Of a DNA stretch of 64,000 bases, positions 1-9,480 are shown piece after piece. The translations under genes were made by a program, and so were the position numbers. The stretch is from Pseudochrobactrum kiredjianiae (lineage in GTDB: Bacteria; Pseudomonadota; Alphaproteobacteria; Rhizobiales; Rhizobiaceae), in the NCBI RefSeq assembly GCF_030362795.1, contig NZ_JAUCBM010000005.1, forward strand, positions 186,001 through 250,000, given 5' to 3'. The notes beneath the pieces are model-generated. The model worked only from the letters and a program-made list of their open reading frames with translations. It had not been told where the DNA came from and did no database searches. How positions within the stretch are numbered: the first letter of the stretch is position 1; each line of letters begins with the position of its first letter.

Positions 1-562
1 CGATAATATCACCACGTAAGGCTTCCAGAGTTGCGCGGCCACGAGCTGTTTGTGGCAGATTAGCAGTGACTTCCAGTAACCGGTCGGTAATTTTACGGGC
101 TTTGTCTGCATCATTCCGTTCAGTTGCTTCTGCTGCGGCAAAGCGCAGTTCCTGCACCGCTGAGAGGCGGCGCAGAGCCAGTCCTTCGCGCACGACCAGT
201 GCCAGCAGGGAGAAGAGTGCGATCAAGGCGACACCGAGTGTCAGCCAGCCAAGCCAGTCAGCGCGGCTATACATGGCGCGGATCAGGTCTTCCGTCCAGA
301 TTGCAATGGCGAAGCTCACCAGCAGGCCGAGTGCGGAGAAAAATACACTGCGCAGAGTAAAGCGACGTTTAATCAGGCTGGCCGGAGGCGGCGTCAGTTG
401 TGCGCCTGCATCAATGGCTTCCTGTTCAAAAACGTCAACCGCTTCCGTCGTGACTGTCGACAAGTCACGGATTGCCACCGGTTTGCGCGGAGCCTGTGGC
501 TGGCTGTCATCCGCTTGCGGTTCTACGCTGAAGCTCGTCGGTTTGCGCGGGCCTGAAGACAT
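1..562 (-). CDS. YcjF-like (DUF697) inner-membrane protein, 3' end outside the window
   Basis: The reading frame opens with ATG at 562 and runs off the left edge, giving 187 residues of an incomplete protein. The N-terminus is a Pro/Gln/Ala-rich cytoplasmic tail (about 1-65). A basic stretch (IKRRF) follows, then two hydrophobic helices at about 74-89 and 104-125, and then an amphipathic region with several Arg and Glu. This is the arrangement of the TIGR01620/YcjF family. The gene begins 23 bp after the stop codon of the ycjX-like gene, so the two are almost certainly one transcript, as in many proteobacteria where ycjX and ycjF are paired. In enterobacteria the pair belongs to the phage-shock/stress regulon, but the role in alphaproteobacteria is unsettled. 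The catalytic or binding part of DUF697 lies outside the window, so nothing can be said about it. Confidence 0.8.
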   Translation of the reverse strand, partial: MSSGPRKPTSFSVEPQADDSQPQAPRKPVAIRDLSTVTTEAVDVFEQEAIDAGAQLTPPPASLIKRRFTLRSVFFSALGLLVSFAIAIWTEDLIRAMYSRADWLGWLTLGVALIALFSLLALVVREGLALRRLSAVQELRFAAAEATERNDADKARKITDRLLEVTANLPQTARGRATLEALRGDII

Positions 563-585
563 GATTTATCCTTATGCTAGTCACC

Positions 586-2061
586 CTATGCTAATCGGTC
601 ACCGAGCAGAAACTGCATGGCACGGTCAAGGCGGATATGCGGAAGCGACAGATGAATACCATCAAGGTCGGCTTTGATAAGCGGCGGTCTGAAACGGACA
701 AAACGGATTGGTGCCTCACGGGCGCGATCCTGCGGGGAAAACTCCGGCTGTTCAAAAATCGCCTGCGTATCCTGAGGCAGATCACCCGGAAAGATCGCAG
801 TTTCTGTTTCACCATCAAAGACATCACCGTCGATGACTTCACCTTTCAGCGGCGTGCCGACAATCACCGGCAATGTGTCGCCATTCTGGTTCACTGTTGC
901 CTCACGTGTGGCACGCACTGCGGCCATCGCCAGTACATCAATTTCAGCGCCGGAGATGTCGGCGTTCTTGGCAGCACGATCAACCAGTCTGCGCACAATA
1001 GCCTCAAGCCGGTTATGGCTTTCATGATGCAGATGATCGGCTTTGGTGGCAGCAATCAGAATACGGCCAATGCGTTTCTGGATCAGGCCGGTGAGAAGGT
1101 TGGAGCGACCTGCACGGAAACAAGCCAGAATTTCTGTGAGTGCCCGTTCCAGATCGCGTACAGCAGCGCCGCCTGCATTAATCGCCTGCATCGCATCCAC
1201 CAGCACAATCTGCCGGTCGAGACGCGCAATATGCTCGCGGAAAAACGGTTTCACCACATGGGTTTTATAAGACTCATAGCGCCGCTCCATCATCGCCGCC
1301 AATGAGCCGTTTTTGAAACTGCCCTCTGGTAAATCCGGCAAAGGTGCAAAAGTAAGCGCAGGTGAGCCTTCCAGATCACCGGGCATCAGAAAACGTCCCG
1401 GGGGCAGGGTGGATAATGCTTGTTCGTCGGATTTTCCTGCGCGCAGATAGTCGGTGAAGCTGCGCGCCAGACGCTGCGCTGTCATCTCATCGGCAGGTGC
1501 CAAAGCGTCAATGTCTGCGGCTTCGCGCAGCCAGTTTTCTGCAAAGCCGAGATGCGCTGTTTCATTGGCGATGGCAAAAGAATCACGGGAGAACTCCGCG
1601 TAGGTTTTGCCGAGCAAAGGCAAATCCAGCAGCCACTCCCCCGGATAATCGACAATATCAATCGAGAGCTTACCGGCAGAGAGCATACGCCCCCATGAAG
1701 AGGCCGACTGATATTCAATCGTCAGGCGAAGCTCGGAGATTGCGCGGGTGGAATCCGGCCAGATGCGATCTTTTACAAGGGCTGCCAGATGGTCTTCATA
1801 CTGAAAACGAGGCACAGCATCGTCCGGTTGCGGTTGAAGATAAGCGCGGGCGATGCGTCCGGTAGCATGCGCTTCAAACAGCGGCATGCGCCCGCCTTGG
1901 GTCAGATTATGCACCAGAGAGGTAATAAAAACAGTTTTACCGGCGCGGGACAGGCCGGTAACACCAAGGCGCAAAGACGGTGTGACCAAGCTGCCGGTGC
2001 GCTCCATCAATGTGTCAAAAGCGATTTTGGCTTCATCTGTGAAGGTGGTCAGTTTGGCCAA
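586..2061 (-). CDS. YcjX-family P-loop GTPase-like protein
   Basis: This protein of about 491 residues carries a Walker A motif GLSRAGKT near residues 36-43, directly after the family signature LRLGVTG. Further on come DYPGEW (a DxxG-like switch region) and ATKADHL (resembling the NKxD base-recognition motif). These fit the YcjX family (DUF463) of nucleoside-triphosphate-binding stress proteins. The frame is open to a TTG at 2121, but no ribosome-binding site precedes that codon. I prefer the TTG at 2061, which has a G-rich stretch 5 nt upstream and gives the usual short N-terminus before TTFTDEA. A GTG at 2088 is a third option. The gene is first in a two-gene unit with the DUF697 gene downstream. 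The identification of the family is firm; the function is not. Confidence 0.88.
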   Translation of the reverse strand: MAKLTTFTDEAKIAFDTLMERTGSLVTPSLRLGVTGLSRAGKTVFITSLVHNLTQGGRMPLFEAHATGRIARAYLQPQPDDAVPRFQYEDHLAALVKDRIWPDSTRAISELRLTIEYQSASSWGRMLSAGKLSIDIVDYPGEWLLDLPLLGKTYAEFSRDSFAIANETAHLGFAENWLREAADIDALAPADEMTAQRLARSFTDYLRAGKSDEQALSTLPPGRFLMPGDLEGSPALTFAPLPDLPEGSFKNGSLAAMMERRYESYKTHVVKPFFREHIARLDRQIVLVDAMQAINAGGAAVRDLERALTEILACFRAGRSNLLTGLIQKRIGRILIAATKADHLHHESHNRLEAIVRRLVDRAAKNADISGAEIDVLAMAAVRATREATVNQNGDTLPVIVGTPLKGEVIDGDVFDGETETAIFPGDLPQDTQAIFEQPEFSPQDRAREAPIRFVRFRPPLIKADLDGIHLSLPHIRLDRAMQFLLGDRLA

Positions 2062-2179
2062 AGATGCCCCCGTAAAGACGTTACTCACTATTCTGTTTGT
2101 GAATATAGGGTGAGAAATCAATAAATTACAGAGAGTAAAAGCAGGTGCTTGTAAAATACACCTGTTGCAGTGTTCAGGT

Positions 2180-2704
2180 TCAGTCCTCCTGAGGCAGGAA
2201 AAGCGCGGTCAGACTGGCATTTTCCGGTGCGAGATCTGCAAAATCGGCACAGGTTTCAATCTGCGCCACCCCCGCAGTCGGGAAGCCGTAGCCAATGCGC
2301 TGCGCGAGCGGACTATCTGGCTGAGCAAAAAGCAGTGCGCAATCTTCAATGCTCGGATTGTGACCGACTAACAGTATGCATTGTGCATTTTGCGGACTCT
2401 GTTCACGGAGTTCAGCAATATAGCCAGATGCATTGGCACGGTAGAGTGATGGGGCGCATTGCGGCGTGATGCTGATTTGAGGGAAAGCGCGGGTGATTGC
2501 AGTGCTGAAAATCTCAGCCGTCTGTAAGGTGCGCAATGCCGGAGAACAGAGAATGAAATCAGGGATTATACCGGACTTTATCAGTCGTTGTGCCTGTTGC
2601 AGAGCATCTGTTTTTCCGGCGGAACTGAGCTGCCGGTCAAAGTCTTTGCCGCTGCTGTCAGGGAGAACGGCTTGTGCATGACGAAGGAGTAAAATGGTGC
2701 GCAT
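2180..2704 (-). CDS. sixA: SixA-like histidine phosphatase
   Basis: A protein of 174 residues opening with MRTILLLRHAQAV, the RH(G/A) catalytic box of the histidine phosphatase (phosphoglycerate-mutase-like) superfamily. Arg8 and His9 would form the phosphate pocket and the phospho-acceptor. SPALRTLQTAEIF supplies the second conserved Arg, and LLVGHNPSIE supplies the C-terminal catalytic His. The small size and this motif set match SixA, which dephosphorylates phosphohistidine proteins such as HPt domains. A link to the nearby CckA phosphorelay is tempting but only inference. The frame is open further upstream to 2767. I chose 2704 because the catalytic motif normally starts within ten residues of the N-terminus. 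It is transcribed away from dksA. Confidence 0.85.
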   Translation of the reverse strand: MRTILLLRHAQAVLPDSSGKDFDRQLSSAGKTDALQQAQRLIKSGIIPDFILCSPALRTLQTAEIFSTAITRAFPQISITPQCAPSLYRANASGYIAELREQSPQNAQCILLVGHNPSIEDCALLFAQPDSPLAQRIGYGFPTAGVAQIETCADFADLAPENASLTALFLPQED

Positions 2705-3176
2705 GAGCACATTTTGCAGGTTTTGCACTGAAAAGATAGTCCGATAAGCGGGCGAATCCTGTTGCAAAAACAGGTTTTATGCGTGCTGTCTCTGATCGAT
2801 ATAAGAGTCAAAACGGCATGTTTTTCTTATATTTTACAGTTGAAATATATCGATTCTGTTTATTGCTTTACGTTAAGCGTGAATATGACAGGATTTTTGC
2901 GAGAAATTATTAGGGTGAATCTAACGTTAATCTGAAAAATATTATCCTTATATATTATTAAATTTAAATATTTTTATTTTGAATTCGGAAATATAGCTCC
3001 GGATAAGTTTTTCAGCACTTTAAAATATCTGTGTCTCATTTTTATGTAACTTAGAAAGTGGTCATGTGTTTTTCAGGCTCAGGTTGAAAATACTTGGAGA
3101 AGTGATTTTTCAGGTTGTATAACGCAACTTATAGACCTATAAGGCGCTTCGTCTCCTAGGTGTGGGGTTATTCAAA
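2705..3176. promoter_or_regulatory. AT-rich divergent promoter region between sixA and dksA
   Basis: No credible coding frame is present. The stretch from about 2820 to 3060 is very A/T-rich, including a run of TATATTATTAAATTTAAA-like sequence near 2950-2970, which is typical of an alphaproteobacterial upstream promoter region. It must hold the promoters of both divergent genes. The last 60 bp before dksA form a leader, with a G-rich ribosome-binding site (GTGTGGGG, 3160-3167) about 9 nt before the ATG. Confidence 0.45.
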
Positions 3177-3593
3177 ATGAGTGAATTAATCGACCTTAAT
3201 TACAAACCCACGGATGACGAACCGTTCATGAATGAACGGCAGAAGTCATATTTCCGTGCCAAGCTCGTTACTTGGAAGAATGACATTTTGCGTGAAGCAC
3301 GCGAAACGCTGGAAGCATTGCAGCGTGAAAATGCTAATCATCCTGATTTGGCTGACAGGGCCTCTTCGGAAACGGATCGGTCTATTGAGCTTCGTGCCCG
3401 TGACCGCCAGCGTAAGCTAATCTCCAAAATTGATGCGGCTTTGCTTCGTATTGATGAAGGAACCTATGGTTTTTGTGAAGAAACCGGTGACCCGATCAAC
3501 ATCAAGCGGTTGGACGCCCGTCCGATTGCCACTTTGTCGATCGAAGCACAGGAACGTCACGAACGCCGCGAAAAAGTTTATCGCGACGAATAA
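3177..3593 (+). CDS. dksA: DksA/TraR-family RNA-polymerase-binding transcription factor, cysteine-poor
   Basis: 138 residues. The N-terminal half is a helical coiled coil with MNERQKSYFRAKLVTWKND at its start and the family-typical LADRASSETDRSIELRARDR; the C-terminal part is the zinc-finger fold (YGFCEETGDP, then LDARPIATLSIEAQERHE). DksA binds in the RNA polymerase secondary channel and, with ppGpp, resets promoter choice in starvation. Only one of the four zinc cysteines remains (Cys100). The other three positions are Thr, Ser and Ala, so this is the metal-independent cysteine-poor type. The frame also has a GTG at 3162, but ATG at 3177 gives the normal MSELIDLN start. It is a single-gene unit, followed by a composite repeat and a strong terminator shared with the convergent fliO-like gene. 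Confidence 0.93.
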   Translation: MSELIDLNYKPTDDEPFMNERQKSYFRAKLVTWKNDILREARETLEALQRENANHPDLADRASSETDRSIELRARDRQRKLISKIDAALLRIDEGTYGFCEETGDPINIKRLDARPIATLSIEAQERHERREKVYRDE

Positions 3594-3608
3594 ATGATAG
3601 GTGATGTG

Positions 3609-3716
3609 CTAGAGCGCCGTGCGCCCTCTTGGGCGCACAAAGATCGCTCTAACACTTTTATATTTACAGCATAATTTTACCTTAAACTGATTCAACTTTA
3701 AGGAATTATGCTGTAG
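3609..3716 (-). repeat. Composite palindromic repeat, family A, copy 1
   Basis: Two hairpins joined by an A/T-rich linker. The first has an AGAGCG/CGCTCT outer arm with GTGCGCCC/GGGCGCAC inside. The second has TACAGCATAATT-type outer arms with CCTTAAA/TTTAAGG inside. It starts 15 bp after the dksA stop codon. The strand given follows my convention that + means the TACAGC hairpin comes first. Confidence 0.85.
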
Positions 3717-3737
3717 AGCGCACGCATAAATAGAAAT

Positions 3738-3775
3738 TAAAAAACGCAGTGCTGGAGGGCACTGCGTTTTTTTTG
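3738..3775. terminator. Bidirectional Rho-independent terminator
   Basis: An almost perfect stem AAAAACGCAGTGC / GCACTGCGTTTTT is closed by a short loop and flanked by an A-run on one side and eight T on the other. It can therefore stop transcripts from dksA (plus strand) and from the fliO-like gene (minus strand). Confidence 0.85.
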
Positions 3776-3820
3776 ATCTGTATTATCGGGTAAGCCTGTC
3801 GGGAGAGGCCGCCCGCACGC

Positions 3821-4960
3821 TTATTTGCGCGGAGAAATGTCTAATGTGCTGGTTGCAGGCTGTTCGGTCTTTTCACTTGCTGCAAAGTGCTGATCCATTT
3901 CAGAGGACAGCAGGTCTTCAAACGAGATTTCGTTGTCTGTCGCCAGTTCTTTAGAGGACAGCGCTTCTGCTACCGCATTTTCAAGATCAAGCTCAAAACT
4001 TGGTTGAGGGGCAGGTCTTGCAGCCGGAGCCGCAACAGGGGATACACCGAAGGATGGTTCCTGTGGAGCCATACGCGGTGTAGCCTGTGGCGTGGCACGT
4101 TGCGATACCAGCGGATTACCCTCAATTGCACCTGAACCTGGGCGAACATCATCAAGAGATGGTGTTGCACTGCGGCTGTCGCGTTTGGCCGCAGCAATCA
4201 ATTCCTGCTGTGCTGCATTATTAGCAGCAGCAAGGCCTGATGTTGCGGCGATAACGCCACGAGATACCTGACCGAGTGGGTAAACCGGATGCAGTTTGGC
4301 TGCTGCGGATTCCGCCGTTGGACGTGCTACAGGCTGCGGCTTCTGGCTTTGTTGCTGACGGGCAGCCGCAACCTGCTGGGCATGGGTCTGTAATGGCTGA
4401 GACGGAGCTGCAACCTGTGTGACTGCCGGAGCGCTGGCAGTTGGGCGTGGCTGCGGTACAGGTGCTTCCGCTTCCGGCTTATAGGCAGGTGTTGCAGCAA
4501 TAATATCTGCAGGTGCAGCACTGAGAGCCTGTTCTGTTGAAACGGCTGGCGCACGTGCAATAACGGGTGCTGCAACAGCGGGCGCAATTGTTGCGCGTTC
4601 TTCCGGCTGACGCATGCGCTGAGTTGGCTGTGCTGCCTGTACCGGCTGGCTGGATTTATTGCGGGTGATATTCTGTTCAATCACAATATCAGATGGTCCG
4701 CCGATCAGGATCAGATGCTCCACATCATCGCGACGCACCAGAACCAGACGACGCTGACTGTCGATTGCAGCCGCATCGGTTACTGTCAGGCGTGGTGCTG
4801 CATCCGGATTTCTTGTGACGTAAGTTCCGGCTGTCATGCGCTTGATTGCAGCAAAGACAACAAAAACGCCTGCAAGAAACAGAGCAAAAAGCCCGATAAA
4901 GCTGATAATATGGGCTGTATTCTCGCCCACCAGCCCGCTCAGCCAATCCATCATATTCAA
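3821..4960 (-). CDS. FliO-like membrane protein with long disordered tail
   Basis: 379 residues. One transmembrane helix lies at about 16-41 (HIISFIGLFALFLAGVFVVF). A compact region follows with RRLVLVRRDDVEHLILIGGP and DIVIEQNI, which is the FliO signature (strands that end in LLIGG and DLVVEQ-type motifs). From about residue 105 on, the protein is low-complexity, rich in Ala, Pro and Gln, and ends in an acidic patch. FliO helps assemble the FliPQR export gate in flagellated bacteria, but no other flagellar gene is in this window. In the rhizobial order a FliO-like gene is commonly found next to cckA. Its role here is therefore uncertain: either a true flagellar factor kept far from its partners, or a diverged membrane protein. 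Confidence 0.72.
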   Translation of the reverse strand: MNMMDWLSGLVGENTAHIISFIGLFALFLAGVFVVFAAIKRMTAGTYVTRNPDAAPRLTVTDAAAIDSQRRLVLVRRDDVEHLILIGGPSDIVIEQNITRNKSSQPVQAAQPTQRMRQPEERATIAPAVAAPVIARAPAVSTEQALSAAPADIIAATPAYKPEAEAPVPQPRPTASAPAVTQVAAPSQPLQTHAQQVAAARQQQSQKPQPVARPTAESAAAKLHPVYPLGQVSRGVIAATSGLAAANNAAQQELIAAAKRDSRSATPSLDDVRPGSGAIEGNPLVSQRATPQATPRMAPQEPSFGVSPVAAPAARPAPQPSFELDLENAVAEALSSKELATDNEISFEDLLSSEMDQHFAASEKTEQPATSTLDISPRK

Positions 4961-5574
4961 TCGTCCTTATAAGAATCATGCAATTGCTGTGGCGTTCATA
5001 AACGCTTAATCAGCAAAATTGCATAATCTGCTTGTTTTTAAACACGGTTTTCAGGCCGCTAAAGGGCGCTTGAGACCATTATAGTGTGTAATCAGAGGTA
5101 TTTTTGCGTTTGTAAAAACGCATATTACACAGAAAGTAAATCTTTAAACTGAATGAAAGTTTAAAACATATTTATCCGCTTGAAAATGGCTGTGAGCGTT
5201 ACGCACCGAAATTACATTTTTTGCAGAAAAACAGGCCGAAATTAATGGCTTGTGAAGACTGTGCAGGCAATAAATACGCAGTTTCAGAAAAAAAGCGGGA
5301 ACCGTGAGGTTACAAGGAAATATCTACAGTCAGCGTGTTTCATGTTTCTACGACAATCGGGTGTGTTCCGGCGAAGCACTGAGAATTCCATTTGACTGTA
5401 AAATACTCTAAAGCATAATTCTGAAAAACCTCATAAGGCGAGGGTTTATCTAGGTGGTGCAAGGCTTTTGTACCTGATTTGATAGACTGCTGCCCGATAT
5501 TGCGGACTGCGCATAAGCGACGGATCTGCTGAACCGCCGGATATGTCGGCGCAAGAAAAGGGATATTGGGGCTT
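4961..5574. promoter_or_regulatory. Long intergenic region upstream of cckA and of the fliO-like gene
   Basis: 614 bp with no supported gene. It carries the divergent promoters of both neighbours. Small imperfect hairpins occur (for example AACCTC/GAGGGTT near 5438-5458), but nothing conserved is recognisable. The ribosome-binding site for cckA is the G-rich stretch at 5557-5570. Confidence 0.4.
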
Positions 5575-8184
5575 ATGTCTCAGCCATCACGGACAAATTC
5601 TTTTCCAAAAAACACTGCTCCTGCAAAGAAAAACCCCGCTGCGCTCAGATTGCTGACACTGGGCGTTTTATTGATTGCGGTTGCAGGATTATATTTTGTG
5701 TTCCGTGAACAGCTTGGCGATGCCTTCTTGCTGATTTTGTTAGGCTTATTGTCGATCATGGGCGTGTTTTGCCTGATTGGCTGGGCAACCGGTCTTATTC
5801 AGTTCAGCCCGCGTGAAGATCATGAAGACGTGGTTGATACACTGCTGGATTCCATGCCCGAGGGTACGGTTATCACGGATGCCAAAGGGCATATTGTCTA
5901 TGCGAACCACGCTTACGCACAGATGATGGGCGCGGAGAATGTCGCCGATCTGCCAACGCTTGATGCAGTGCTGGCCGGAGAGCCTTCTGCGCTCGAAGCC
6001 GTCTACCGGTTGAATAATGCCGTGCGGGACGGGTTGGCGGCACAGGAAGAGATTCGTCTGACCGGCTCGTCGGCAAAGGGGATGCAAGCGGCGGCATGGT
6101 ATCGCGTGAAAGCGCGGCCGGTGATCGCGCCGCAGACCAATCCGCTGAGTGAAACCGCAGGGCCTTTGTTCGCGTGGCAGATTACCGATATTTCTGAAGA
6201 ACGTGCCGAACAGGAGCGGTTCTTTCAGGATTTGCAGGAAGCGATTGATCATCTCGATCATGCGCCTGCCGGTTTCTTCTCTGCGGATGCGCAGGGGCGC
6301 ATCATTTATATCAATGCTACGCTGGCGGAATGGCTGGGTATTGATCTCACCAAATTCACTGCCGGCTCATTAACCCTGCACGATATTGTTGCCGGTAATG
6401 GCATGTCGCTGATTAATGCCGTGCGTGCTGATCCGGGTTCCAGCCGCAATACGGTGATCGATCTTGATCTGACAAAAAGCAATGGTCAGAGCCTTGCCGT
6501 GCGCTTTTATCATCGTGTGCAGCAGCCGCGGGATGGTTCGCGTGGCACCAGCCGCACTATTGTGCTGAATCGCGCCGAGGGCAATGATTCCTCCGCTGCA
6601 CAGCGTTCCGCCGAAGTACGTTTCACGCGGTTCTTCAATTCTGCACCGATGGCGATTGCCTCTGTTGATGTGAATGGGCGTATTCTTTCGACCAATGCGC
6701 GTTTTTTGGATATTTTCGGTTCAGATGTCGATCGCGATACGCTGGAAAAGCAGATTTCGCTGGAAAGCGTGGTGCATCCGCGTGACCGTGAAACGATTTC
6801 CCGTGCGCTGGCATCGGCCTTTGCAGGGCAGGCGACGATTACACCGATTGATACGGTTTTGCCTGGCAATGATGAGCGCCATATCCGTTTCTATGTCAGT
6901 CCGGTGTCTGATATCGGTGGTGAATCGATAGAGGAAGCAGCGATTGTTTCTGCTGTGGAAACCACAGAGCAAAAGGCGCTGGAAGGGCAGATGGCGCAAA
7001 GCCAGAAAATGCAGGCGGTTGGCCAGCTTGCTGGCGGTATTGCCCACGACTTCAATAACGTGCTGACTGCCATCATCATGTCTTCGGATCTGTTGCTGAG
7101 CAATCATCGTGCGTCTGATCCGTCTTTCCCTGATATTATGAATATTAAGCAGAATGCCAATCGCGCTGCCTCACTGGTGCGCCAGTTGCTGGCATTCTCA
7201 CGCCGCCAGACCCTGCGTCCGGAAGTGCTTGATCTGACCGATGTACTGGCCGATCTGCGGATGTTGCTGGCGCGTCTTGTCGGTACGGATATTACGCTGA
7301 AAATCGAGCATGGCCGTGATTTGTGGCCGGTGAAAGCCGATCTCGGACAATTTGAACAGGTTGCTGTGAACCTCGTGGTCAATGCGCGCGATGCGATGCC
7401 GGACGGCGGTACAATTACAGTGCGCACCCGCAATGTGGAAACATCTGAGGCGGCAGCACTTGGTTACCGTGAATTGCCGGAAGCCGATTACGTGTTGTAC
7501 GAGGTTGAAGATTCGGGCACCGGTATTCCTGCCGATATTCTCGCGAAGATATTTGAGCCGTTCTTTACGACTAAAGAAGTAGGCAAAGGCACCGGCCTCG
7601 GCCTGTCGATGGTCTATGGTATCATCAAGCAGACCGGTGGTTTCATTTTCTGTGATTCAACACTTGGTACGGGTACAATTTTCCGCATTTATCTGCCGCG
7701 TTTTGTGGAGGAAAAAGCACCGGTTGTGCTGGATGCCGACGGGCAGGTTGTGGTTGTTAAAAAGCCTGCACCTGTTGAAAAGAAAGCAGAAAAGCAAGCC
7801 GATCTCTCCGGTTCCGCAACCGTCTTGCTGGTGGAAGATGAAGATGCAGTGCGCATGGGCGGTGTCCGTGCGTTGCAGACAAGAGGGTATACAGTTCACG
7901 AGGCTTCTTCCGGCGTTGAGGCGCTGGAAGTGCTCGAAGAGCTGGAAGGAAAGGTCGATATTATCGTTTCCGATGTGGTTATGCCGGAAATGGATGGTCC
8001 CACACTGTTAAGGGAGTTGCGCAAATCCTATCCAAACATTAAGTTTATTTTCGTTTCAGGCTATGCAGAAGATGCTTTTGCAAAGAATCTGCCTGAAGAT
8101 GCTCAATTCGGGTTCCTGCCGAAACCATTCTCTCTGAAGCAGCTGGCGACCGCTGTTAAGGAGATGCTGGAAAAGGAAGACTGA
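5575..8184 (+). CDS. cckA: Hybrid sensor histidine kinase/phosphatase CckA (cell-cycle control)
   Basis: About 869 residues from ATG 5575; a TTG at 5566 would add three. Two adjacent membrane helices (about 25-68) are followed by three PAS-like sensor modules up to about residue 455 (one begins [15 protein letters not shown], another [19 protein letters not shown]). The HisKA domain follows, with phospho-acceptor His491 in GGIAHDFNN. The ATPase domain shows N, G1 and G2 boxes ([39 protein letters not shown]). The C-terminal receiver has an acceptor Asp at residue 800 ([10 protein letters not shown]). In alphaproteobacteria CckA passes phosphate through ChpT to CtrA and CpdR and switches to a phosphatase when it binds c-di-GMP. 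All catalytic residues are present, so it should be active. It is a single-gene unit. Confidence 0.96.
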   Translation: MSQPSRTNSFPKNTAPAKKNPAALRLLTLGVLLIAVAGLYFVFREQLGDAFLLILLGLLSIMGVFCLIGWATGLIQFSPREDHEDVVDTLLDSMPEGTVITDAKGHIVYANHAYAQMMGAENVADLPTLDAVLAGEPSALEAVYRLNNAVRDGLAAQEEIRLTGSSAKGMQAAAWYRVKARPVIAPQTNPLSETAGPLFAWQITDISEERAEQERFFQDLQEAIDHLDHAPAGFFSADAQGRIIYINATLAEWLGIDLTKFTAGSLTLHDIVAGNGMSLINAVRADPGSSRNTVIDLDLTKSNGQSLAVRFYHRVQQPRDGSRGTSRTIVLNRAEGNDSSAAQRSAEVRFTRFFNSAPMAIASVDVNGRILSTNARFLDIFGSDVDRDTLEKQISLESVVHPRDRETISRALASAFAGQATITPIDTVLPGNDERHIRFYVSPVSDIGGESIEEAAIVSAVETTEQKALEGQMAQSQKMQAVGQLAGGIAHDFNNVLTAIIMSSDLLLSNHRASDPSFPDIMNIKQNANRAASLVRQLLAFSRRQTLRPEVLDLTDVLADLRMLLARLVGTDITLKIEHGRDLWPVKADLGQFEQVAVNLVVNARDAMPDGGTITVRTRNVETSEAAALGYRELPEADYVLYEVEDSGTGIPADILAKIFEPFFTTKEVGKGTGLGLSMVYGIIKQTGGFIFCDSTLGTGTIFRIYLPRFVEEKAPVVLDADGQVVVVKKPAPVEKKAEKQADLSGSATVLLVEDEDAVRMGGVRALQTRGYTVHEASSGVEALEVLEELEGKVDIIVSDVVMPEMDGPTLLRELRKSYPNIKFIFVSGYAEDAFAKNLPEDAQFGFLPKPFSLKQLATAVKEMLEKED

Positions 8185-8301
8185 TCGTCTGACCACAAAA
8201 TGGTCAGACAGAAGAGTACGAACCGTCACGCGACATCACATACGCGAACGGGGGGCTTGTGTTTAATAATGTCCCGTGACGGGACTGTATTGGAGGGAAA
8301 A

Positions 8302-9405
8302 ATGCGTCGTTCACTATTATCCGGAGTAGCCTTTGCTGCAACGCTTGCGTTTGCTTCCCAGGCATATGCCGATATTACAATCGGCCTGATTGCACCGGTT
8401 ACAGGCAGTGTTGCTGCTTATGGTATTCAGGTGAAAAACGGTGCCGAAACTGCCGTTGAAAACATCAATAAAAACGGCGGCATTCTCGGTGAGAAAGTTG
8501 TTCTGAAACTGGTTGATGACGCAGCTGACCCAAAGCAGGGTGTTTCTGCTGCCAACCAGCTGATTGGTGATGGCGTTAAATTTGTTGTTGGTCCGGTAAC
8601 TTCCGGTTCCGCTATGGCTGTGTCTGATGCGCTGGCTGAAGCCGGTGTTGTTATGGTGACACCAACTGCAACTGCGCCAAGCCTGACAAATCGCGGTCTG
8701 GAAAATGTTTTCCGTACCTGCGGACGTGATGATCAGCAGGCTGTTGTTGCCGCGAATTATGTTGCAAAGAATCTGGCCGGTAAAAAGGTTGGCGTTCTGC
8801 ATGATAAAGCCCCTTATGGTCAGGGTCTGGCAGACAGCTTCAAAGACAGCCTGAACAAAGACGGCGTTAAAGAAGTTCTTTATGAATCCCTGACACCGGG
8901 TGAAAAAGATCTCAGCGCGCTTGTCAGCAAGATCAAAAACAGCGGTGTGGAAGTGCTGTATTTCGGTGGTTATCATCCGGAAGCCGGTCTTCTGTCCCGT
9001 CAGCTGGCAGATCAGGGCGTGAAACTGCTCCTGATCGGTGGTGAAGGCCTGTCCAACACTGAATATTGGGCGATTGCCGGTGATACCGGTGCAGGCACAC
9101 TCTTCACCAATGCGGTTGATGTGACACAGAATCCGGCCGCTGCGGAAGCTGTTGAAGCACTGAAAGCCAAAGACATTGCGCCGGAAGTCTTCACACTGAA
9201 TGGCTATGCTGCTGTGCAGGTACTCAAAGACGGTATTGAAAAAGCCGGTAAGGCTGATGATCCTGCTGCGGTTGCCAAGCTGCTTCATGACGGTCTGGAA
9301 GCTAAAACCATTATCGGCAATCTGAGCTACGATAAAAACGGTGATCTGACTTCCCCGACTTTTGTGATTTACAAATGGGAAGACGGCAAAATCGTCGGTA
9401 ATTGA
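8302..9405 (+). CDS. Periplasmic Leu/Ile/Val-binding protein of a branched-chain amino-acid ABC transporter
   Basis: 367 residues. A Sec signal peptide ([23 protein letters not shown]) is followed by the mature start [12 protein letters not shown], the hallmark of the LivJ/LivK periplasmic binding family. [29 protein letters not shown] is the first ligand-binding segment, and the usual [10 protein letters not shown] element sits near the C-terminus. Although the frame is open from 8200, the ATG at 8302 is preceded by a strong TTGGAGGGAAA ribosome-binding site and gives the signal peptide. No liv permease or ATPase gene is adjacent. It is an orphan binding protein that must use a permease encoded elsewhere, which is common in Brucellaceae. 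Confidence 0.92.
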   Translation: MRRSLLSGVAFAATLAFASQAYADITIGLIAPVTGSVAAYGIQVKNGAETAVENINKNGGILGEKVVLKLVDDAADPKQGVSAANQLIGDGVKFVVGPVTSGSAMAVSDALAEAGVVMVTPTATAPSLTNRGLENVFRTCGRDDQQAVVAANYVAKNLAGKKVGVLHDKAPYGQGLADSFKDSLNKDGVKEVLYESLTPGEKDLSALVSKIKNSGVEVLYFGGYHPEAGLLSRQLADQGVKLLLIGGEGLSNTEYWAIAGDTGAGTLFTNAVDVTQNPAAAEAVEALKAKDIAPEVFTLNGYAAVQVLKDGIEKAGKADDPAAVAKLLHDGLEAKTIIGNLSYDKNGDLTSPTFVIYKWEDGKIVGN

Positions 9406-9424
9406 TTTCGCAATTTTTAAATAG

Positions 9425-9460
9425 AAAAACCGGCAGAGTGTTCACTCTGCCGGTTTTTTA
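9425..9460. terminator. Bidirectional Rho-independent terminator
   Basis: A perfect 16-bp stem (AAAAACCGGCAGAGTG paired with CACTCTGCCGGTTTTT) with a very short loop and a T-run. It lies between the convergent binding-protein gene and MFS gene and can serve both. Confidence 0.9.
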
Positions 9461-9480
9461 TTACGTGTATTTTGGTCGTT

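Noticed and set aside
637-1305. 222-codon frame antisense to the ycjX-like gene
   Set aside because: Entirely within a well-supported gene on the other strand; Cys/His-rich composition is an artefact.
8317-9288. Long open frame antisense to the Leu/Ile/Val-binding protein gene (323 codons)
   Set aside because: A shadow of the real gene caused by its codon use; low-complexity, no domain, no ribosome-binding site.
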